Source: Dyella sp. S184
Lineage (GTDB): Bacteria; Pseudomonadota; Gammaproteobacteria; Xanthomonadales; Rhodanobacteraceae
Direction of reading: 5' to 3'
Assembly: GCF_009766065.1 (NCBI RefSeq)
Contig: NZ_LMUE01000005.1
Coordinates: 372,001 to 436,000, forward strand
Length of the DNA: 64,000 nucleotides
Both the position numbers and the translations under genes were made by a program. Below, piece after piece: positions 7,447-23,219 of this stretch (its first letter is position 1; every line of letters starts with the position of its first letter). Below the pieces are notes generated by a model. The model ran no database searches and was not told where the DNA came from. It worked only from the letters and a program-made list of their open reading frames with translations.

Positions 7447-8682
7447 ATGCATTCGCAGGACTCGTCCCCGCAGGCCCTGATCGATCTCGGCAAGCGCTAT
7501 TGGCTGCCGGTGTACAAACCGCGCGAGGTGGTGCTCGACCACGGCAAGGGCGCGCGGGTATGGGATACCGAAGGGCGTGACTACGTGGATTTCGGTGCGG
7601 GCATCGCGGTGAACGCACTCGGTCATCAGGATCCGGATCTGCTCGCGGCACTCACCACGCAGGCGCACAAGCTCTGGCACAGCAGCAACGTGTTCTATAC
7701 CGAGCCGCCGTTGCGGCTGGCCGAGGAACTGGTGCATGCATCGCATTTCGCCGAGCGGGTATTCCTGTGCAACTCCGGCGCCGAGGCGAACGAGGCGGCG
7801 ATCAAGCTGGTGCGCCGTTGGGCGGCCTCGAAAGGTCGCGCGCCGGAACAACGCACGATCATCACGTTCAGGGGTTCGTTCCACGGCCGCACGCTGGCCA
7901 CGGTGACCGCCACCGCGCAGCCGAAATATCAGCAAGGCTACGAGCCGTTGCCGGCCGGCTTCCGCTATCTCGACTTCAACGATGTGGCGGCACTGGAGCA
8001 GGCGTTTGCCGCGGGCGACATCGCCGCCGTGATGCTGGAGCCGGTGCAGGGCGAGGGTGGTGTGCTGCCCGCTGCGCCGGGCTTCCTCAAACGTGTCCGC
8101 GAGCTGTGCGATCAACACGACGCACTGCTGGTGCTGGACGAGATCCAGTGTGGCATGGGCCGTACCGGCACGTTGTTCGCGCATACGCACGACGCCGTCA
8201 CGCCGGACATCGTAACGCTGGCCAAGGCACTCGGTTGCGGCTTCCCGATCGGCGCAATGCTGGCTGGATCGAAGGTGGCTGAGGTGATGCAGTACGGCTC
8301 GCATGGCACCACCTTCGGCGGCAACCCGATGGCTGCCGCTGTCGCCCGCGTCGCGCTGGCCAAGCTTGCATCACCCGCCGTGCTGGGGAACGTGGAGCAT
8401 CAGGCAAATGAACTGCGCGCAGGACTGACACATATCAACCATCAGCTGAACCTGTTCGCTGAGGTGCGCGGGCGCGGCCTGATGATTGGTGCAGTGCTGG
8501 CCGACGCGTACAAGGGCAAGGCCGGTGCAGTGCTCGATCATGCCGCCGCGCATGGCCTGCTATTGCTGCAGGCCGGCCCGGATGTGCTGCGTTTCGTGCC
8601 GCCGCTGACTATCACCGATGACGAACTGGCCGAAGGGCTTGCACGCCTGTACACAGCATTGAACGATTTCGTCGCAGCCTGA
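7447..8682 (+). CDS. argD: Acetylornithine/succinylornithine-type class III aminotransferase (ArgD/AstC family)
   Basis: Protein of 411 residues, a PLP-dependent fold-type I class III aminotransferase. Visible family motifs are NSGAEANEAAIKL (phosphate-binding cup), FHGRT, EPVQGEGG, LVLDEIQCGMGRTG, and TLAKALGCGFPIGA with the Schiff-base lysine. This is the ArgD/AstC pattern: transfer of an amino group between N-acetylornithine (or succinylornithine or succinyl-DAP) and 2-oxoglutarate in arginine or lysine metabolism. No other arg or ast genes adjoin, so the biosynthetic or catabolic role stays open. It is transcribed divergently from the fap-like operon. Confidence 0.85.
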   Translation: MHSQDSSPQALIDLGKRYWLPVYKPREVVLDHGKGARVWDTEGRDYVDFGAGIAVNALGHQDPDLLAALTTQAHKLWHSSNVFYTEPPLRLAEELVHASHFAERVFLCNSGAEANEAAIKLVRRWAASKGRAPEQRTIITFRGSFHGRTLATVTATAQPKYQQGYEPLPAGFRYLDFNDVAALEQAFAAGDIAAVMLEPVQGEGGVLPAAPGFLKRVRELCDQHDALLVLDEIQCGMGRTGTLFAHTHDAVTPDIVTLAKALGCGFPIGAMLAGSKVAEVMQYGSHGTTFGGNPMAAAVARVALAKLASPAVLGNVEHQANELRAGLTHINHQLNLFAEVRGRGLMIGAVLADAYKGKAGAVLDHAAAHGLLLLQAGPDVLRFVPPLTITDDELAEGLARLYTALNDFVAA

Positions 8683-8712
8683 AGCTTGCTGCGCCGATCA
8701 GGAGTGATCCCG

Positions 8713-9132
8713 ATGAAATATCTGCACACCATGGTGCGCGTGCACGATCTCGATGCCTCGTTGCGTTTTTACTGCGATGGCCTGGGTCTGCATGAAGTGC
8801 GCCGCAAGGAAGTTCCCGAAGGCAAGTACACGCTGGTGTTTCTTGCTGCGGCGGAAAGTCCCGAGGCGGAAATCGAGCTGACGTACAACTGGGGTGCGCA
8901 GGACGACTACGGCTCAGCGCGCAACTTCGGCCATCTGGCGTTTCGCGTCGACGACATCTACGCCACCTGCACACGGCTGCAGGCGATGGGATGCATCATC
9001 CATCGCCCGCCGCGCGACGGTCACATGGCCTTTGTGCGCTCACCTGATCTGATTTCGATCGAGTTGCTGCAGGACGGGCATCTGCCGCCACAGGAGCCGT
9101 GGGCGTCGATGCCCAACACCGGTCAGTGGTGA
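8713..9132 (+). CDS. gloA: Lactoylglutathione lyase (glyoxalase I), VOC family
   Basis: Protein of 139 residues with two VOC modules. Metal ligands are placed as in glyoxalase I: His5 (LHTMVRV), Glu55 (EIELTYN), His74 (GHLAFRV) and Glu117 (SIELLQ). It isomerises the methylglyoxal-glutathione hemithioacetal to S-lactoylglutathione in the cytoplasm. The ATG at 8713 has an AGGAG site 8 bases upstream and gives the usual N-terminus. It follows the aminotransferase by 30 bases and may be co-transcribed with it. Its stop abuts the stop of the convergent hemL. Confidence 0.92.
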   Translation: MKYLHTMVRVHDLDASLRFYCDGLGLHEVRRKEVPEGKYTLVFLAAAESPEAEIELTYNWGAQDDYGSARNFGHLAFRVDDIYATCTRLQAMGCIIHRPPRDGHMAFVRSPDLISIELLQDGHLPPQEPWASMPNTGQW

Positions 9133-10413
9133 TCATCCCTTCGCCTCGCGGAGTGCGCCGCGGGCGGCTTCCAGCGTATCGGCAATGTCCTGCTCGCTGT
9201 GCGCGCTGGACATGAAGCCGGCTTCGAAGGCGGACGGCGCGAGATACACGCCACGCTTCAGCATGCCGTGGAAGAAGCGGTTGAACAGTGCGGTGTCTGC
9301 AGCGGTCGCCTGCGCATAGCTCTCCACTTGTCCCGCGCAGAAGAACAATCCGAACATGCCGCCGACACGATTGGTGCTGAAGGCGACGCCTTCGCCATCG
9401 GCCACCGACTGGAAGCCGTCAGCGAGCACACGCGTGCGTGCGGCGAGCTGGTCATGGAAGCCGGGCGCCTGGATCAGTTCCAGCATGGCCAAGCCCGCGG
9501 CCATCGCTACCGGATTGCCGCTCAGCGTGCCGGCCTGATAGATCGGGCCGCTCGGTGCGATCTGTTCCATCAGGTCGCGATGGCCACCATACGCACCTAC
9601 CGGCATGCCACCGCCGATGATCTTGCCGAACGTGGTGAGGTCGGGCGTCACGCCGTAATACGCCTGTGCGCCGCCGAGCGCGACGCGGAAGCCGGTCATC
9701 ACTTCGTCGAAGATCAGCAGGGCGCCGTGCTGTGTGCACAGTTCGCGCAGGCCTTGCAGATAACCGTCCTTCGGCAGGATGCAGTTCATGTTGCCGGCGA
9801 CTGGCTCGATGATCAGGCCCGCAATCTCATGGCCTTGCCCGGCGAACAGCGCCTTCGCCGCATCGAGATCGTTGTAGGGCAGGGTGAGCGTGAGATCGGC
9901 ATTCGCCTTCGGCACGCCCGGCGAAGTGGGTACGCCGAACGTGAGCGCGCCGGAGCCAGCCTTGACCAGGAAGCTGTCGCCGTGGCCGTGATAGCAGCCC
10001 TCGAACTTCACGATCTTCGCGCGACCGGTGGCGCCACGCGCCAGCCGGATCGCCGACATGGTGGCCTCGGTGCCGGAGTTGACCATGCGCACCATCTCGA
10101 TCGACGGAATCAACCGGGTGATCGTTTCGGCCATCGTCACCTCGGCCGCGCAGGGTGTGCCGAACGACAGCCCGTTCTTCACCGCGCGCTCGACCGCTTC
10201 GCGCACCGCCGGATGGTTGTGGCCGACGATCATCGGTCCCCATGAGCCGACATAGTCGATATAGCGCGTACCTTCCACATCCCATAGATAGGCGCCATCG
10301 GCGCGTGCAGTGAAGAATGGTTCGCCGCCGACCGACTTGAACGCGCGCACCGGCGAGTTCACGCCGCCGGGCATCAGCTTCTGCGCGCGCTGGAAGAGTT
10401 CGTGGTTGCTCAT
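9133..10413 (-). CDS. hemL: Glutamate-1-semialdehyde 2,1-aminomutase
   Basis: Protein of 426 residues, usual for HemL, which converts glutamate-1-semialdehyde to 5-aminolevulinate in the C5 haem pathway. Family motifs: [12 protein letters not shown] near the N-terminus, [45 protein letters not shown], and [14 protein letters not shown] with the PLP lysine. The start is taken at [10 protein letters not shown] (10413), the standard HemL N-terminus; a longer open frame begins at 10485 but would overlap thiE. thiE lies immediately upstream on the same strand (10-base gap), so the two are probably one transcript. Confidence 0.95.
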   Translation of the reverse strand: MSNHELFQRAQKLMPGGVNSPVRAFKSVGGEPFFTARADGAYLWDVEGTRYIDYVGSWGPMIVGHNHPAVREAVERAVKNGLSFGTPCAAEVTMAETITRLIPSIEMVRMVNSGTEATMSAIRLARGATGRAKIVKFEGCYHGHGDSFLVKAGSGALTFGVPTSPGVPKANADLTLTLPYNDLDAAKALFAGQGHEIAGLIIEPVAGNMNCILPKDGYLQGLRELCTQHGALLIFDEVMTGFRVALGGAQAYYGVTPDLTTFGKIIGGGMPVGAYGGHRDLMEQIAPSGPIYQAGTLSGNPVAMAAGLAMLELIQAPGFHDQLAARTRVLADGFQSVADGEGVAFSTNRVGGMFGLFFCAGQVESYAQATAADTALFNRFFHGMLKRGVYLAPSAFEAGFMSSAHSEQDIADTLEAARGALREAKG

Positions 10414-10423
10414 CGTCAGGTTC

Positions 10424-11134
10424 TCAATCTTGGGGATAAAGGTGGGCGAAGCGCCGAGCCGCGGCACGCACGTCGGTAGCGCCAAATACGGCGGAAATCA
10501 CGGCGAGATAATCCGCGCCCGCTTCCACCAGGGAAGCGGCATTGTCCGGCGTGATGCCGCCAATCGCCACCCGCGGCACGCCCAGCGCGGCGCTTTGCCT
10601 CAGCAGGTCGAGTGGGGCATGTGGCGCCAGCGGCTTGGTGGGCGAGGCGAAAAACGCGCCGAAAGCGATGTAGCTCGCCCCTGAGCGTGCTGCTATCTGT
10701 GCACGCGTCAACGAGTCGTAACATGACACGCCGATGATCGCGTCTTCGCCCAGCACGGCACGTGCGGCAGCGATATCGTCGTCGTCTCTGCCCAGGTGCA
10801 CGCCGTCTGCCGCCACGACCTGCGCTAGGGCAACATCGTCGTTGATGATCAGCAGTACCGCATGGGTCGTACACAATTGCCTGAGTGCAACGGCTTCCGC
10901 GTGGCGTCGTGCCTCATCAGCGCTCTTGTCGCGGTACTGCAGGAGCCGTGCACCACCCGCCAGCGCCTGCGCGACGACATCCAGCAGGTCGGGGCGTGGC
11001 CCATCGGTAATCGCATACAGGCCATGGCCTGCCAGTTGTAGGGAGTGTTTCAAGTACGGATCTCGTGTGTGTGGATGGGGCTGATCGTGTCGGCATGCTT
11101 TCGCATTGTCGGACGAGTTGAGAGAATGCGTCAT
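10424..11134 (-). CDS. thiE: Thiamine-phosphate synthase
   Basis: TIM-barrel ThiE, which couples HMP-PP with the thiazole phosphate. Motifs: GLYAITDG at the start of the barrel, [44 protein letters not shown] and [10 protein letters not shown]. From the ATG at 11134 the protein has 236 residues, with about 35 more at the N-terminus than usual ThiE. A TTG at 11053 ([16 protein letters not shown]) would give a typical length and leave more room for the divergent rubredoxin promoter, so the true start may be there. No TPP riboswitch was seen upstream. Confidence 0.93.
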   Translation of the reverse strand: MTHSLNSSDNAKACRHDQPHPHTRDPYLKHSLQLAGHGLYAITDGPRPDLLDVVAQALAGGARLLQYRDKSADEARRHAEAVALRQLCTTHAVLLIINDDVALAQVVAADGVHLGRDDDDIAAARAVLGEDAIIGVSCYDSLTRAQIAARSGASYIAFGAFFASPTKPLAPHAPLDLLRQSAALGVPRVAIGGITPDNAASLVEAGADYLAVISAVFGATDVRAAARRFAHLYPQD

Positions 11135-11160
11135 TCAACCGAAAGCAAAGAAGCCCGACC

Positions 11161-11358
11161 ATGAGCCAGAGTTCCACCGAAACCACAGCCTTGCGCAAAT
11201 GGATGTGCGTCGTCTGCGGCTATATCTATGACGAAGCAGTGGGCGTGCCCGATGAAGGCATCGCTGCCGGCACGCGCTGGGAAGATGTGCCCGATACCTG
11301 GACCTGTCCGGATTGCGGCACCACCAAGGACGATTTCGAGATGATCGAAATCGACTGA
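11161..11358 (+). CDS. Rubredoxin
   Basis: Protein of 65 residues with the two knuckles CVVCGYIYDE and CPDCGTTKDDFE. Four cysteines (16, 19, 49, 52) bind a single Fe. Rubredoxins of this type serve as one-electron carriers, for example to alkane hydroxylases or in oxidative stress; no partner gene lies nearby. It is divergent from thiE. Confidence 0.95.
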   Translation: MSQSSTETTALRKWMCVVCGYIYDEAVGVPDEGIAAGTRWEDVPDTWTCPDCGTTKDDFEMIEID

Positions 11359-11378
11359 ACGCCTCATCCTGCCAGCAA

Positions 11379-11413
11379 ACGGCCCGAACCCGTCATCGGA
11401 TTGACCGGGCCGT
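11379..11413 (+). terminator. Hairpin after the rubredoxin gene
   Basis: ACGGCCCG at 11379-11386 pairs with CGGGCCGT at 11406-11413 around a 19-base loop, and flanking AGCA/TGCT can extend the stem. It sits 21 bases after the rubredoxin stop. No strong T-run follows, so it is a weak terminator candidate. Confidence 0.35.
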
Positions 11414-11467
11414 CTGCTCTCATGCTCCTGCGCGCGATCCCTAGTGCGCCACAACGTGGAGCATCCC

Positions 11468-11674
11468 ATGCGGCAATTCATTCCGTTCGAAGACGATTGG
11501 GACGCACTGGAGAGACTGCGTCCCGAGGATCTGATTCCCTATCGCGTCGGCCTGCTGGATCGGTCGGCAACCATCGCTCAACGCGCTGTCCCAGCATCCC
11601 CTTCGATCTTCAGCTCATCGTTCGCCCCTGCACCGATGCGCTGCACCGTGCCAGCCGAGAGCTCCAGTACGTAA
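11468..11674 (+). CDS. Small conserved-looking hypothetical protein
   Basis: Open frame of 68 residues beginning MRQFIPFEDDWDALERLRPE. I recall short proteins with this opening from xanthomonads, function unknown. The first 32 residues look protein-like. The last 30 (rich in Ser, Ala, Pro) overlap the 3' end of the opposite-strand DUF192 gene by 97 bases and may be non-native, as after a frameshift or an extended readthrough. No clear ribosome site is visible. Confidence 0.45.
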   Translation: MRQFIPFEDDWDALERLRPEDLIPYRVGLLDRSATIAQRAVPASPSIFSSSFAPAPMRCTVPAESSST

Positions 11675-12030
11675 CGCGCAGCTGCACTGCTTGGGTAGGT
11701 CGGGCAGGGATCTGCCTTGCATGGCGGCACATCCAGCTGCATTGAGACCAGTCGGCGATCCGCGTCGAAATACAGGATGTCGAGCGGGATCAGCGTGTTC
11801 TTCATCCAAAACGCCCGGGCAGCCGTATCGGGGAACACAAACAGCATGCCGCGATCGGCGGCGAGCGTGCTGCGCATCATCAGGCCATGCACGCGGCTGG
11901 CATCATCTGTAGCGAATTCGACTGAAAAGCGCTGCCCATGCAACTTCACGGCAGGCGCTACATGACTTGCGGGCACCTCGTTGGTGCAGCTGGCCAGCAA
12001 GAACAACAGGGCTGCGAGGATCAGTCTCAT
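11578..12030 (-). CDS. DUF192 family lipoprotein
   Basis: Protein of 150 residues. The N-terminus MRLILAALLFLLASC is a lipoprotein signal with the lipidated Cys at 15. The rest is the DUF192 fold: FSVEFATDDASRVHGLMMR, the signature GMLFVFPDTAARAFWMKNT, PLDILYFDADRRLVS, and YVLELSAGTVQRIGAGAND. Function is unknown; the family is widespread and usually periplasmic or membrane-attached. It lies just upstream of, and divergent from, the rRNA operon. Confidence 0.88.
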   Translation of the reverse strand: MRLILAALLFLLASCTNEVPASHVAPAVKLHGQRFSVEFATDDASRVHGLMMRSTLAADRGMLFVFPDTAARAFWMKNTLIPLDILYFDADRRLVSMQLDVPPCKADPCPTYPSSAAARYVLELSAGTVQRIGAGANDELKIEGDAGTAR

Positions 12031-12228
12031 CGTGGGCGCTCATCAATAGCTGGGTGGATGTCGTGCGAAGTGTAGTGTTGCCGCTGCACGCAGCCTTCGT
12101 GACAGAAAAACACACGAGCCTCTTCCCAGATCTGCGCTGCGGAGCTATGATTCGTCCCCCTTCGACGAAACGCCCTTTCGCGAAGGTCTCCGCAACAACC
12201 GCGACGAAAAAATTCTTCATCACGGGTG

Positions 12229-12256
12229 TTGACGGTCGTTAAAAGCGATGTAGAAT
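12229..12256 (+). promoter_or_regulatory. rRNA operon promoter
   Basis: TTGACG (12229-12234), a 16-base spacer and TAGAAT (12251-12256), followed by a GC-rich discriminator GGGCGGC as expected for stringent control. An AT-rich stretch at 12206-12218 could act as an UP element. The 466 bases between the DUF192 gene and 16S hold this promoter, the boxA-like leader element and the processing stem, with no gene. Confidence 0.75.
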
Positions 12257-12317
12257 GGGCGGCTCACCTAGGACGAAACGTCTTGGGGCGCACACCGGAA
12301 ACGGAGTGCAAGCGAAT

Positions 12318-12329
12318 TGATCTTTGACA
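12318..12329 (+). promoter_or_regulatory. boxA-like antitermination element in the rRNA leader
   Basis: TGATCTTTGACA resembles boxA (TGCTCTTTAACA), the NusB/NusE recognition sequence in rRNA leaders, and lies between the promoter and the 16S processing stem. Confidence 0.5.
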
Positions 12330-12345
12330 GTGTGCGCAGGTGAAT

Positions 12346-12362
12346 TGTGTGGACGTCTTGCG
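12346..12362 (+). other. 5' arm of the 16S precursor processing stem
   Basis: TGTGTGGACGTCTTGCG here is the exact reverse complement of 14066-14082, just after 16S. The two arms form the long duplex cut by RNase III in the 16S precursor. Confidence 0.75.
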
Positions 12363-12496
12363 ATGGAGGGTTACGACCTGTCCAAGTAATGCAAGCGTCC
12401 AATGAAAGAAAAGTCAGTAATGAGTTTGATTTTGTTGGGACATACGCTTCGGAAAGATAGATGACTGAGTCTGCAAGGACGAGGTTGTCGAAAACT

Positions 12497-14041
<1,545 letters not shown>

Positions 14042-14213
14042 CGAGATAGACGGCGTGACTCTTCACGCAAGACGTCCACACAAGACACCTGTATTTCACG
14101 CAAAGTCCCTTTTGCGAAGAGCAAAACCGACCATCCATGGCCGGACTCTTCAACAAAAGCCGCTTCGGAGCAGTTTCCAGGCAGGCTGGTGTAGGTTCTG
14201 GGGCTCGATCTCT

Positions 14214-14290
<77 letters not shown>

Positions 14291-14308
14291 TTATTCCAAG
14301 GATTCCTT

Positions 14309-14384
14309 GGGGCCTTAGCTCAGCTGGGAGAGCACCTGCTTTGCAAGCAGGGGGTCGTCGGTTCGATCCCGACAGGCTCCACCA
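14309..14384 (+). tRNA. tRNA-Ala (TGC)
   Basis: 76 bases with encoded CCA. The acceptor GGGGCCT pairs with AGGCTCC; the anticodon loop TTTGCAA has TGC at 14342-14344; the T loop is GGTTCGATCCC. Second spacer tRNA of the rrn operon. Confidence 0.97.
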
Positions 14385-14577
14385 TGGAACGAACGCCGCG
14401 TGAGATAACAGCACACCCAAGATTTTTGAAATCATCCGGCATTGAGGCCGGCGTGATGTTCTTTGAAAACAAGTAAACGAGTGACAAGCGTCTTGGTTCG
14501 AACCGAACCGAGACAAGTGTTAAGGCAAGTAACGAAGTGGTTTGGATGTGTAATCCCGAGGCGACTTGGGGTTATAT

Positions 14578-17458
<2,881 letters not shown>

Positions 17459-17644
17459 TATAACCCCAAGACGCTTCGTTCCTTAGCGACGTCTCGATAG
17501 ATTCGAATTCACCTCGACGCTTGTCACTCGTTTACGATTTATCCACGTGAGATCCCTCTCACGGAAGTACCGGGTCACCGTTTTTTGTGATCCGACGCTT
17601 CAGAAGAATGTGGAGCTGGCGCTTAACGCGCTGCTCCCACCCCT

Positions 17645-17761
17645 TCCCTGGCGGCCATAGCGGCGTGGTACCACCTGATCCCATCCCGAACTCAGAAGTG
17701 AAACGCGCATGCGCCGATGGTAGTGTGGCTTTGCCATGCAAGAGTAGGTCACCGCCAGGGG
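17645..17761 (+). rRNA. rrf: 5S ribosomal RNA
   Basis: About 117 bases, from CCCTGGCGGCCATAGCG to CACCGCCAGGG, with the conserved loop CATCCCGAACTCAGAAGTGAAACG. The two ends pair to form helix I. Ends are estimated to within a few bases. Confidence 0.95.
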
Positions 17762-17769
17762 CTTTATCC
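17746..17769 (+). repeat. 24-bp direct repeat, copy 1 (3' end of 5S plus tail)
   Basis: AGGTCACCGCCAGGGG followed by CTTTATCC. It is repeated exactly at 17849-17872, and its tail (GGGCTTTATCC) recurs at about 17972-17982. Each occurrence is followed by a terminator hairpin. Confidence 0.9.
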
Positions 17770-17774
17770 TGAAC

Positions 17775-17807
17775 AACCCTCACCGGAAACGGTGGGGGTT
17801 TTTCTTT
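17775..17807 (+). terminator. rRNA operon terminator 1
   Basis: An 11-bp stem (AACCCTCACCG with CGGTGGGGGTT, one G-U pair) around GAAA, followed by TTTCTTT. Confidence 0.85.
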
Positions 17808-17848
17808 GCTTGGCGTTGCTGTTGCGATCGAAGATCGCGACCCGCAAC

Positions 17849-17872
17849 AGGTCACCGCCAGGGGCTTTATCC
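17849..17872 (+). repeat. 24-bp direct repeat, copy 2 (5S tail fragment)
   Basis: Exact second copy of the 5S 3' end plus tail. The rest of a 5S gene is absent, so this is a remnant or a duplicated terminator unit rather than a gene. Confidence 0.9.
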
Positions 17873-17875
17873 AAG

Positions 17876-17910
17876 AAGGCCTCCCCACCCGGGGAGGCCT
17901 TCGTCTTTAT
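17876..17910 (+). terminator. rRNA operon terminator 2
   Basis: AAGGCCTCCCC pairs perfectly with GGGGAGGCCTT around a short loop, followed by CGTCTTTAT. Confidence 0.8.
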
Positions 17911-17983
17911 AACGTTTGAAAATGGGGGCTGTTGCGATCAACGAGCGCAGACCGCCGCATGCCAACGCCTCGGGCTTTATCCC

Positions 17984-18015
17984 AAAAACCTCCACCCGAA
18001 ATGGTGGGGGTTTTT
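17984..18015 (+). terminator. rRNA operon terminator 3
   Basis: AAAAACCTCCACC pairs with GGTGGGGGTTTTT across the loop CGAAAT, with a T-run; it can act in both directions. The 367 bases from 5S to glpK consist largely of these three terminator units. Confidence 0.85.
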
Positions 18016-18083
18016 CTTTGCGCGCGTTGCGGAGATCAAGCACATCACACTGTTGTGCTGGTGATGTCCCAACTTGTTGGTAA

Positions 18084-19628
<1,545 letters not shown>

Positions 19629-19632
19629 ATCA

Positions 19633-19670
19633 GGCGAGACCTTGGCAGCTTGCCGAAGGCCTCGCCGTTT
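19633..19670 (+). terminator. Terminator between glpK and the convergent kinase gene
   Basis: GGCGAG at 19633 pairs with CTCGCC ending at 19666, with inner pairing of CCTTGGC and GCCGAAGG, followed by GTTT. It lies in the 60-base gap between converging genes. Confidence 0.55.
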
Positions 19671-19688
19671 CGATCAGCGATGCCGCCA

Positions 19689-20624
19689 TCAATCCAGCGC
19701 GTAACCGAACTGATCGAGGAACTCGGCGGCGAACTCGGCATAGTTGAACCGCTGGTTCTGTGTGCCTGGATGCTCAACCTTCAGCGCGCCCATCAGCGAA
19801 GCCATGCGACCCACAGTCGGCCAGTCCTTACCACGCATGATGCCGAAGATCAGGCCTGCGCGGTAAGCATCACCGCAGCCGGTAGGGTCGACGATCTGGC
19901 GCTCGCGCGCCGGCGGAATCTCGTGCGTGGTGTTGCCGGTGTGGATCTGTGAACCGCGTGGCCCCAGCGTCACGATATAGGCCTTCACCCGCCCGGCGAT
20001 CTCGGCGGCACTCCAGCCGGTGCGGGTCTGCAGCAGCTGTGACTCGTAATCGTTGACGATCACGTAAGTCGATTTTTCGATCATCGAGCGGAATTCGTCG
20101 CCGCTGAACAACGGCATCGCCTGGCCCGGATCGAAAATGAAGGGCACGCCGCGTGCAGCGAACTCATCCACGTGCTGCAGCATCGCTTCGCGACCGTCGG
20201 GGGCGACAATCGCGAAATCGATCTGCGGGATGTCGCGTACATGGTTTTCCTGCGCACTGGACATCGCGCCGGGATGGAAGGCGGTGATCTGGTTGTTGTC
20301 CAGATCCGTGGTGATGAAGCATTGCGGGGTGAACTGGTCGTCGAACTCGCGCACGCAGTCGAGCTTGATGCCGCATTCCTCCATGTGCTTCCGGTATGGC
20401 GCGAAGTCCTGGCCGACGGCCGCCACCGGCAGCGGATCGCCACCGAGCAGCTTGAGGTTGTAAGCGATATTGCCGGCGCAGCCGCCGAACTCGCGGCGCA
20501 TCCGCGGCACCAGGAAGGACACGTTCAGGATGTGCACCTGATCGGGCAGGATGTGATTCTTGAACTGATCCTGGAACACCATGATGGTGTCGTAGGCCAG
20601 CGATCCGCAGATGACGGCAGACAT
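19689..20624 (-). CDS. PfkB-family carbohydrate/nucleoside kinase (adenosine kinase-like)
   Basis: Ribokinase-fold kinase of 311 residues. The N-terminal region has SAVICGSLAYDTIMVF and the substrate segment FGGCAGNIAYNLKLLGG. The C-terminal signature is DPTGCGDAYRAGLIFG, with the catalytic Asp in the anion-hole motif (usual DTxGAGD). In xanthomonads such proteins are usually annotated as adenosine kinase; the sugar or nucleoside substrate cannot be fixed from sequence. Convergent with glpK. A perfect inverted repeat (GTTCGACT-CGA-AGTCGAAC, 20669-20687) lies 45 bases upstream of the start. Confidence 0.82.
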   Translation of the reverse strand: MSAVICGSLAYDTIMVFQDQFKNHILPDQVHILNVSFLVPRMRREFGGCAGNIAYNLKLLGGDPLPVAAVGQDFAPYRKHMEECGIKLDCVREFDDQFTPQCFITTDLDNNQITAFHPGAMSSAQENHVRDIPQIDFAIVAPDGREAMLQHVDEFAARGVPFIFDPGQAMPLFSGDEFRSMIEKSTYVIVNDYESQLLQTRTGWSAAEIAGRVKAYIVTLGPRGSQIHTGNTTHEIPPARERQIVDPTGCGDAYRAGLIFGIMRGKDWPTVGRMASLMGALKVEHPGTQNQRFNYAEFAAEFLDQFGYALD

Positions 20625-20827
20625 GATGTGCGGGAACCCCCGGGCGAGATGAGGGCCGCGACAGCCGCGTTCGACTCGAAGTCGAACCGGAAGCCCCGGC
20701 CAAAGGGTGGAATCCTACCGTTATCTGCCTGCGTTGGCGACTTTTTGCATGAGCGCGGAGCTCATCCAGGGACGAGGAAAACGCGCTTAGTACGGTGTTG
20801 TAAAAGGGTTTCTTAACGTTAATGTCC

Positions 20828-20856
20828 TTGCGCATGCGGGGCATGCTGACTAGACT
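20828..20856 (+). promoter_or_regulatory. Candidate mreB promoter
   Basis: TTGCGC, a 17-base spacer and TAGACT; the ATG follows about 40 bases later. The spacer region contains GCATGC-GGG-GCATGC, a small inverted repeat that could bind a regulator. Match to consensus is moderate. Confidence 0.4.
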
Positions 20857-20879
20857 GGCGAGCTTACTTTTTAGCCTAG

Positions 20880-21944
<1,065 letters not shown>

Positions 21945-22220
21945 GAAGAGCCTGCTCATGGTCGCTCCACAGCGCGCGTTGTCAGTGGGCGGCCGTCAGG
22001 TGGCAGTGCACCGCGCTGTACTTGACTGGCTGTCAAGTCAAACCGTGTGCTACAGCATGGGGGCCGTCCACCGGCAACCCTGCGGGCCGGGGCGGTTTGC
22101 GTGCATGCCGGCGTCATCGCTCAGTCGTGTATCGACATACACTCCATCGCTCTTCCTTGGCCTGCGCGCAAACCGCTCCCGGCGCAGCCGTGGAGCGACC
22201 ATGAGCAGGCTCTAGCGGCC

Positions 22221-23219
22221 ATGGCGCGCGCGCGCGATGAGTCCTCGCCGCTGTTCGCCGGTAATGCGGCGGGCACATTACGGCTGATTTTCTATCTTGC
22301 ATTGGCCGCCGTGCTGATGGTGCTCGACCAGCGCAACGGTTGGTTGTGGCGGTTGCGCTATAACGCCGCTGCCGTGATCGAGCCGGTGTATCGGCTTGCC
22401 GGCTTGCCGGCGTCGGGCGTGCGTACGCTGAGCGTGGCGTTTGCCGATCGCCAGCGCCTGACCGAGCAGAACCAGCGCCTGCGTGAGGATCTGCTGCTGG
22501 CCAATGCCAAGTTGAATCGCATGGCAGCGGTGGCCGAACAGAATCAGCGCTTGAAGGAATTGCTCGATACCCAACACAGCCTCGAGCTGAACGTGCAACT
22601 GGCGCGGGTGATTGGTGTGGATCTGGGCGCCTACCGCTATCAGTTGACGTTGAATGTGGGTGCCCGCGACGGCGTCAAGCCGGGCCAGCCGGTGATCGAT
22701 GCGCATGGTGTGATGGGGCAGGTGAAGGAAGTGCTGCCGACCACCTCGGTAGTGATGCTGGTGACCGATCCGGCACATGCGATTCCGGTCGTGATTCAAC
22801 GCTCCGGCCTGCGCACGGTGGCTTATGGCTCGCGTGACGGCGATCAGCTGACGCTGCCGAATATTCCGCTGGCAGCGGATGTGCGCGTCGGCGATAAGCT
22901 GCTTACTTCGGGCATCGGTGGACGTTTCCCGCCGGGCTTTCCGGTGGGCGAAATCCGAGCGGTAGCGCCGGCACCCACCGGTATGTTCCAGCTTGCGCGG
23001 GCGCAGCCGGCCGCGGACATCGATCGCAGTGAAGATGTGCTGCTGCTGCATGATCAGGCCGAACCCGATGGGCCGCCGGCTCCGCTGAAATCGGCGGGTC
23101 CCTCCAGTGATGGTGCGCCAGCCACCACGGGCACTGTGCTGGCCGTGCCGGCAAGCAAGAAAATCACCATGCCGATGGCCTCGCCAGCACCTGCCGCCAG
23201 CAGTGGGGTGCAGCAATGA
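22221..23219 (+). CDS. mreC: Rod shape-determining protein MreC
   Basis: Protein of 332 residues from the ATG at 22221 (MARARDESSPLF). One N-terminal transmembrane segment (about 20-40) is followed by a coiled coil (about 74-115, RQRLTEQNQRLREDLLLANA) and the periplasmic beta-barrel domain (VIGVDLGAYRYQLTLNVGARDGVKPGQPV). The C-terminal 55 residues are low-complexity Pro/Ala/Ser. It scaffolds MreB to PBP2. The 276 bases between mreB and this gene hold no recognisable gene; a small open frame at 21958-22215 has no support. The gene overlaps mreD by 4 bases. Confidence 0.93.
   Translation: MARARDESSPLFAGNAAGTLRLIFYLALAAVLMVLDQRNGWLWRLRYNAAAVIEPVYRLAGLPASGVRTLSVAFADRQRLTEQNQRLREDLLLANAKLNRMAAVAEQNQRLKELLDTQHSLELNVQLARVIGVDLGAYRYQLTLNVGARDGVKPGQPVIDAHGVMGQVKEVLPTTSVVMLVTDPAHAIPVVIQRSGLRTVAYGSRDGDQLTLPNIPLAADVRVGDKLLTSGIGGRFPPGFPVGEIRAVAPAPTGMFQLARAQPAADIDRSEDVLLLHDQAEPDGPPAPLKSAGPSSDGAPATTGTVLAVPASKKITMPMASPAPAASSGVQQ

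Noticed and set aside
21958-22215. 85-codon frame between mreB and mreC
   Set aside because: No protein-like pattern and no family resemblance; ribosome site weak.
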